DNA of 7,826 nt, from NCBI GenBank assembly GCA_050725495.1, contig JBOHHM010000142.1:1-7826 (forward strand), in the 5' to 3' direction. This DNA is from JBOHHM01 sp050725495 (GTDB lineage Bacteria; Pseudomonadota; Gammaproteobacteria; Burkholderiales; Burkholderiaceae_C). Position 1 is the stretch's first letter; each line of letters begins with the position of its first letter. The notes under the pieces were generated by a model, which was not told the origin of the DNA, did no database searches, and was given only the letters and a program-made list of their open reading frames with translations. This document shows positions 5,210 through 7,826 of this stretch, one piece after another. Made by a program: the position numbers and the translations under genes.

Positions 5210-5826
5210 GAGCCCACCTTCCCGTCCAGATGTCGGCCCGCATCCGTGGTCGACACGGGCGCAGCAGGCGTCTTGCCGCCGACTTCAAAGAAGGTGTAGG
5301 ACAAGGTGATGGTGCTCACGTCCTTGGACAGCTTGGGGTCGATCACAAAGGCCACAGGCCAGACTTTCTTCTCCCCGGGCTCCAGCGTGTACTGGTTGAA
5401 GCAGAAACACTCGAGCTTGTTGAAGTGGGCGCCGGCCTGGCGCGGTGCGTAACTCGGAATGGCCTGGGCCGCCATGCGGCGGTTCTGCACGTTCTGGAAC
5501 TCGTACATCACGGTCGTCAGTTGGCCGGGGTGCACCTGCACCGAGCGCTGGGCAGGCTTGAATTCCCAGGGCCCACGCGCGTTGGCATCGAACTCCACCG
5601 TGATGATGCGACTGGTGTCAACCTGGGTGTTGGCCGGCAGCAAGACATCCTTGCCCGCCGCGCCATTGCCGGGAACCTGCCGCTCACTGAGCGCCAGGAT
5701 GTTGAGGCCGGTCATCTCGCAGATGTGCTTGTAGATCGGTATCAGCGCGTAGCCAAAGACGAACATGCCGGCCGCGACCACGGCCAGCTTGCTCACCATT
5801 TTGACGTTCTCGCGACGGATGCTCAT
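5206..5826 (-). CDS. ctaG: Cytochrome c oxidase assembly protein CtaG/Cox11 (CuB copper chaperone)
   Basis: A 206-residue protein with an N-terminal anchor helix (about 11-32) and a periplasmic immunoglobulin-like domain. The Cu(I) ligands are visible as C140-F-C142 in LECFCFNQYTLEPGE, and the third conserved Cys is C36 in KHICEMTG just after the helix. Other family marks are V-E-F-D-A-N at 77-82, P-W-E-F at 86-89, and the final strand T-L-S-Y-T-F-F at 174-180. Cox11 proteins insert copper into the CuB site of subunit I, which is encoded two genes upstream. The start at 5826 gives the usual N-terminus; its only purine-rich site (AGGA) is one base from the ATG, which is unusually close, so coupling to the small gene 18 bases upstream may help initiation. 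The last 25 or so residues are a non-conserved tail. The stop overlaps the next gene by ATGA. Confidence 0.96.
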   Translation of the reverse strand: MSIRRENVKMVSKLAVVAAGMFVFGYALIPIYKHICEMTGLNILALSERQVPGNGAAGKDVLLPANTQVDTSRIITVEFDANARGPWEFKPAQRSVQVHPGQLTTVMYEFQNVQNRRMAAQAIPSYAPRQAGAHFNKLECFCFNQYTLEPGEKKVWPVAFVIDPKLSKDVSTITLSYTFFEVGGKTPAAPVSTTDAGRHLDGKVGS

Positions 5827-5844
5827 GTCCTACTGCGCTGCCGC

Positions 5845-5955
5845 TCAACGGCCCAGCAACACCATCTTGGCCATGAAGCCGGCGAAAAACACCAGCGCCA
5901 CCGACGCGAGGATCAGCGCCAGGCGCAGGTTGCCTTTCTTTTGATCAGGTGTCAT
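5845..5955 (-). CDS. Cytochrome oxidase small assembly protein, one-helix
   Basis: A 36-residue protein, shorter than most gene callers accept: a polar start, MTPDQKKGNLR, then one membrane helix (about 12-35) ending FMAKMVLLGR. I recognise it as the small protein found between subunit I and ctaG in many betaproteobacterial oxidase operons, where it is annotated as a small assembly protein; I know of no direct functional data. Start choice: the ATG at 5955 has GAGG six to seven bases upstream and gives the family N-terminus. An in-frame ATG at 5967, overlapping the ctaD stop as TGATG, would add four residues. It sits 11 bases after ctaD and 18 before ctaG, as part of the same transcript. Confidence 0.8.
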   Translation of the reverse strand: MTPDQKKGNLRLALILASVALVFFAGFMAKMVLLGR

Positions 5956-5966
5956 GGCCTGCCTCA

Positions 5967-7583
5967 TCAGCCGATGACCTTGGTCGCCGTGACGTCCAGC
6001 TTGGGCGGCCTCCCAAAGGTATGGAACGGGGCCGGCGACGGCACTTCCCACTCCAGGCCTTCAGCGGCCTCCCAGGGCTTCTGAGCGGCTTTTTCACCCT
6101 GGCCACGCATGGTGGGCAGCACGATGAAGAGGAAGAAGTAGACCTGGGCCAGGCCGAAGGCGAAGGCGCCGACCGTGGCAATGGCGTTGAAGTCGGCGAA
6201 CTGCATGGGGTAGTCGGCATAGCGGCGCGGCATGCCGGCCAGACCCAGGAAGTGCATCGGGAAGAAGGTCACGTTGAACGCGATCAGCGACCACCAGAAG
6301 TGGATCTTGCCACGCGCCTCGTCGTACATTACACCGGTCCACTTCGGCGCCCAGTAGTAGTAACCGGCAAACATGGCGTACAGCGAACCGGCGACCAGCA
6401 CATAGTGGAAGTGGGCCACCACGTAATAGGTGTCCTGCAGCTGGATGTCGATCGGCGCCATGGCCAGGATCAGGCCGGTGAAGCCTCCCATGGTGAACAC
6501 GAAGATGAAGCCCACGGCGAACAGCATGGGGGTCTCGAAGGTCATCGAACCCTGCCACATGGTGGCGATCCAGTTGAAGATCTTCACGGCCGTGGGCACC
6601 GCGATCAGCATGGTCGCGTACATGAAGAACAGCTGGCCGGTCACCGGCATGCCGGTGGTGAACATGTGGTGGGCCCAGACGATGAAGGAGAGGATGGCGA
6701 TCGACGAGGTGGCGTACACCATGGAGGCGTAGCCGAACAGCTTCTTGCGCGAAAACGCCGGGACGATCTGGCTCACGATGCCGAAGGCCGGCAGGATCAT
6801 GATGTAGACCTCGGGGTGGCCGAAGAACCAGAAGATGTGCTGGTACATCACCGGGTCGCCGCCACCGGCGGGGTTGAAGAAGGTGGTGCCGAAATGGCGG
6901 TCGGTCAACGTCATCGTGATGGCGCCGGCGAGCACCGGCATCACGGCGATCAGCAGGTAGGCCGTGATCAGCCAGGTCCAGCAGAACATCGGCATCTTCA
7001 TCAGCGTCATGCCGGGGGCGCGCATGTTGAGGATGGTCACGATGATGTTGATCGAGCCCATGATGGACGAGGCACCCAGGATGTGCAGCGCAAAAATGCC
7101 GGCGTCCATGGACGGGCCCATTTGCAGCGTCAGCGGCGCGTACAGCGTCCAGCCGGCCGCCGGTGCGCCGCCGGGCATGAAGAACGACCCGACGACCATC
7201 AGGCCGGCGGGAATCAGCAGCCAGAAGCTGAAATTGTTCATGCGCGCGAACGCCATGTCGGCCGCGCCGATCTGCAGCGGCACCATCCAGTTCGCGAAGC
7301 CGACGAAGCCGGGCATGATGGCGCCGAACACCATGATGATCCCGTGCATGGTGGTGAGCTGATTGAACAGCTCGGGATTGACCAGTTGCAGGCCGGGCTG
7401 GAACAGCTCGGCACGGATCAAGAGCGCCAAAATGCCCCCGACCATCAGCATGGTGAAGGAAAACAGCAGGTACAGCGTGCCGATGTCCTTGTGGTTGGTC
7501 GCGAACACCCAGCGGCGCCAGCCGGTCGGCGCGTGGTGGTGCTCGTCGTGGCCGTGAGCGTGTGGGTCGAGAACTGCACTCAT
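5967..7583 (-). CDS. ctaD: Cytochrome c oxidase subunit I (aa3-type, A1 family)
   Basis: The 538-residue catalytic subunit (CoxA), with twelve membrane helices, reduces O2 to water and pumps protons. All redox ligands are visible: low-spin heme a H80 (TTMHG) and H393, heme a3 H391 (VVAHFHYVL), and CuB H256, H305 and H306 (GHPEVY and WAHHMF). Y260 is the tyrosine crosslinked to H256 in this family. Proton-channel residues place it in type A1: D109 in IGAADMAF (D pathway), E258 in the GHPEVY motif, and K334 in AVPTAVKIFNW (K pathway). The N-terminus is histidine-rich (seven His and two Asp in residues 6-18), which may be a loose metal-binding stretch or simply variable. The start has AAGGAA seven bases upstream and lies 34 bases after coxB. 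The stop shares one base with an in-frame ATG of the next small gene. No truncation or unusual residue was seen. Confidence 0.99.
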   Translation of the reverse strand: MSAVLDPHAHGHDEHHHAPTGWRRWVFATNHKDIGTLYLLFSFTMLMVGGILALLIRAELFQPGLQLVNPELFNQLTTMHGIIMVFGAIMPGFVGFANWMVPLQIGAADMAFARMNNFSFWLLIPAGLMVVGSFFMPGGAPAAGWTLYAPLTLQMGPSMDAGIFALHILGASSIMGSINIIVTILNMRAPGMTLMKMPMFCWTWLITAYLLIAVMPVLAGAITMTLTDRHFGTTFFNPAGGGDPVMYQHIFWFFGHPEVYIMILPAFGIVSQIVPAFSRKKLFGYASMVYATSSIAILSFIVWAHHMFTTGMPVTGQLFFMYATMLIAVPTAVKIFNWIATMWQGSMTFETPMLFAVGFIFVFTMGGFTGLILAMAPIDIQLQDTYYVVAHFHYVLVAGSLYAMFAGYYYWAPKWTGVMYDEARGKIHFWWSLIAFNVTFFPMHFLGLAGMPRRYADYPMQFADFNAIATVGAFAFGLAQVYFFLFIVLPTMRGQGEKAAQKPWEAAEGLEWEVPSPAPFHTFGRPPKLDVTATKVIG

Positions 7584-7617
7584 CTTGAATTCCTTGTCAA
7601 TACGTTTTCGACTTCAG

Positions 7618-7826
7618 TTACTTGCGCGCGGCCTTGACGTCGGCGGGCTGAACCAGCTGGCCGGTCTTGTTGGACCAGTTGTTCTTGGTGTAGCTGATCA
7701 CGGCCGCAATATCGGTGTCGGAAAGCTGTTTCCAGGCCGGCATGGCGCCCTGGTTCTGGCCGTTGAGCACCACGGCGATTTCCTTGCCCTTGTCGGCGTC
7801 CAGCACCACGGCAGCGCCGTCCAGCG
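7618..7826 (-). CDS. coxB: Cytochrome c oxidase subunit II, C-terminal end (cytochrome c domain)
   Basis: The last 68 codons of a gene that continues beyond the right edge. The visible protein is not the CuA cupredoxin domain but the end of a class I cytochrome c fold: E-I-A-V-V-L-N-G, then Q-G-A-M-P-A-W with the likely axial Met at visible residue 28, followed by the terminal helix L-S-D-T-D-I-A-A-V-I-S-Y-T-K-N-N-W. A lysine-rich tail follows (A-D-V-K-A-A-R-K). This C-terminal cytochrome c extension is known for caa3-type subunit II, including many Burkholderiales. The CuA ligands and the CxxCH heme site must lie outside the window, so the assignment rests on this tail and on ctaD starting 34 bases downstream. 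A separate cytochrome c gene is possible but less likely. The operon promoter is not in the window. Confidence 0.85.
   Translation of the reverse strand, partial: LDGAAVVLDADKGKEIAVVLNGQNQGAMPAWKQLSDTDIAAVISYTKNNWSNKTGQLVQPADVKAARK

Noticed and set aside
5967..6051. Longer version (68 residues) of the small protein after ctaD
   Set aside because: The extra part runs antisense-like out of frame within the ctaD 3' end; the ATG at 5955 has the ribosome site and gives the family N-terminus.
5949..7637. A 562-codon open frame on the plus strand opposite ctaD
   Set aside because: It is the antisense shadow of the highly conserved subunit I gene; the His/Gly/Asp/Glu-rich, repeat-poor translation has no recognisable fold.
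1..7826. Search for mobile elements, CRISPR, tRNA/rRNA, toxin-antitoxin or defence genes
   Set aside because: None seen: apart from the ctaA-cyoE array there is no repeat pattern, and every major coding region belongs to oxidase biogenesis.

Overview
The window is a cytochrome c oxidase (aa3/caa3-type, complex IV) locus from a GC-rich bacterium. Gene content, gene order and protein sequences point to a betaproteobacterium of the Burkholderiales, most like Comamonadaceae (Acidovorax/Polaromonas/Rhodoferax type). This placement rests on recognising the proteins and not on a database search. All genes but one lie on the minus strand, so transcription runs mainly from the right end of the window to the left.

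Right part (7826 to 4073, minus strand): the structural operon. In order of transcription it holds the 3' end of coxB (subunit II, with what looks like a C-terminal cytochrome c domain), ctaD/coxA (subunit I), a 36-residue one-helix small protein, ctaG/cox11 (copper delivery to CuB), a 65-residue DUF2970 one-helix protein, and coxC (subunit III). Spacers are short or the genes overlap (TGATG, ATGA), as in a single transcript. It ends at a strong symmetric hairpin at 4026-4051, which also terminates the only plus-strand gene.

Middle (3799-4014, plus strand): a 71-residue protein with two membrane segments (DUF2909 / twin transmembrane protein family). Its start codon is only 15 bases from that of the divergent SURF1 gene, and a GATAAT box lies seven bases upstream of the ATG, which suggests a leaderless mRNA.

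Left part (3783 to 1, minus strand): the assembly and heme A module. It holds SURF1, a membrane-anchored Sco/thioredoxin-like protein with a CxxxC motif (not characterised as far as I know), ctaA (heme A synthase), cyoE/ctaB (heme O synthase) and the 5' end of a Sco lipoprotein (copper delivery to CuA of subunit II). CyoE farnesylates heme B to heme O, CtaA oxidises heme O to heme A, SURF1 helps place heme A in subunit I, CtaG supplies CuB and Sco supplies CuA.

Nearly every gene belongs to a known family and the region is core metabolism; I see no mobile element, defence system, CRISPR array, tRNA or rRNA. The least expected feature is the 127-base gap between ctaA and cyoE. It is filled by a nested palindromic array: four ATGAC followed by four GTCAT pentamers, interleaved with small GC hairpins. 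On the minus strand it is also an open 44-codon frame joined to both neighbouring genes by ATGA overlaps.
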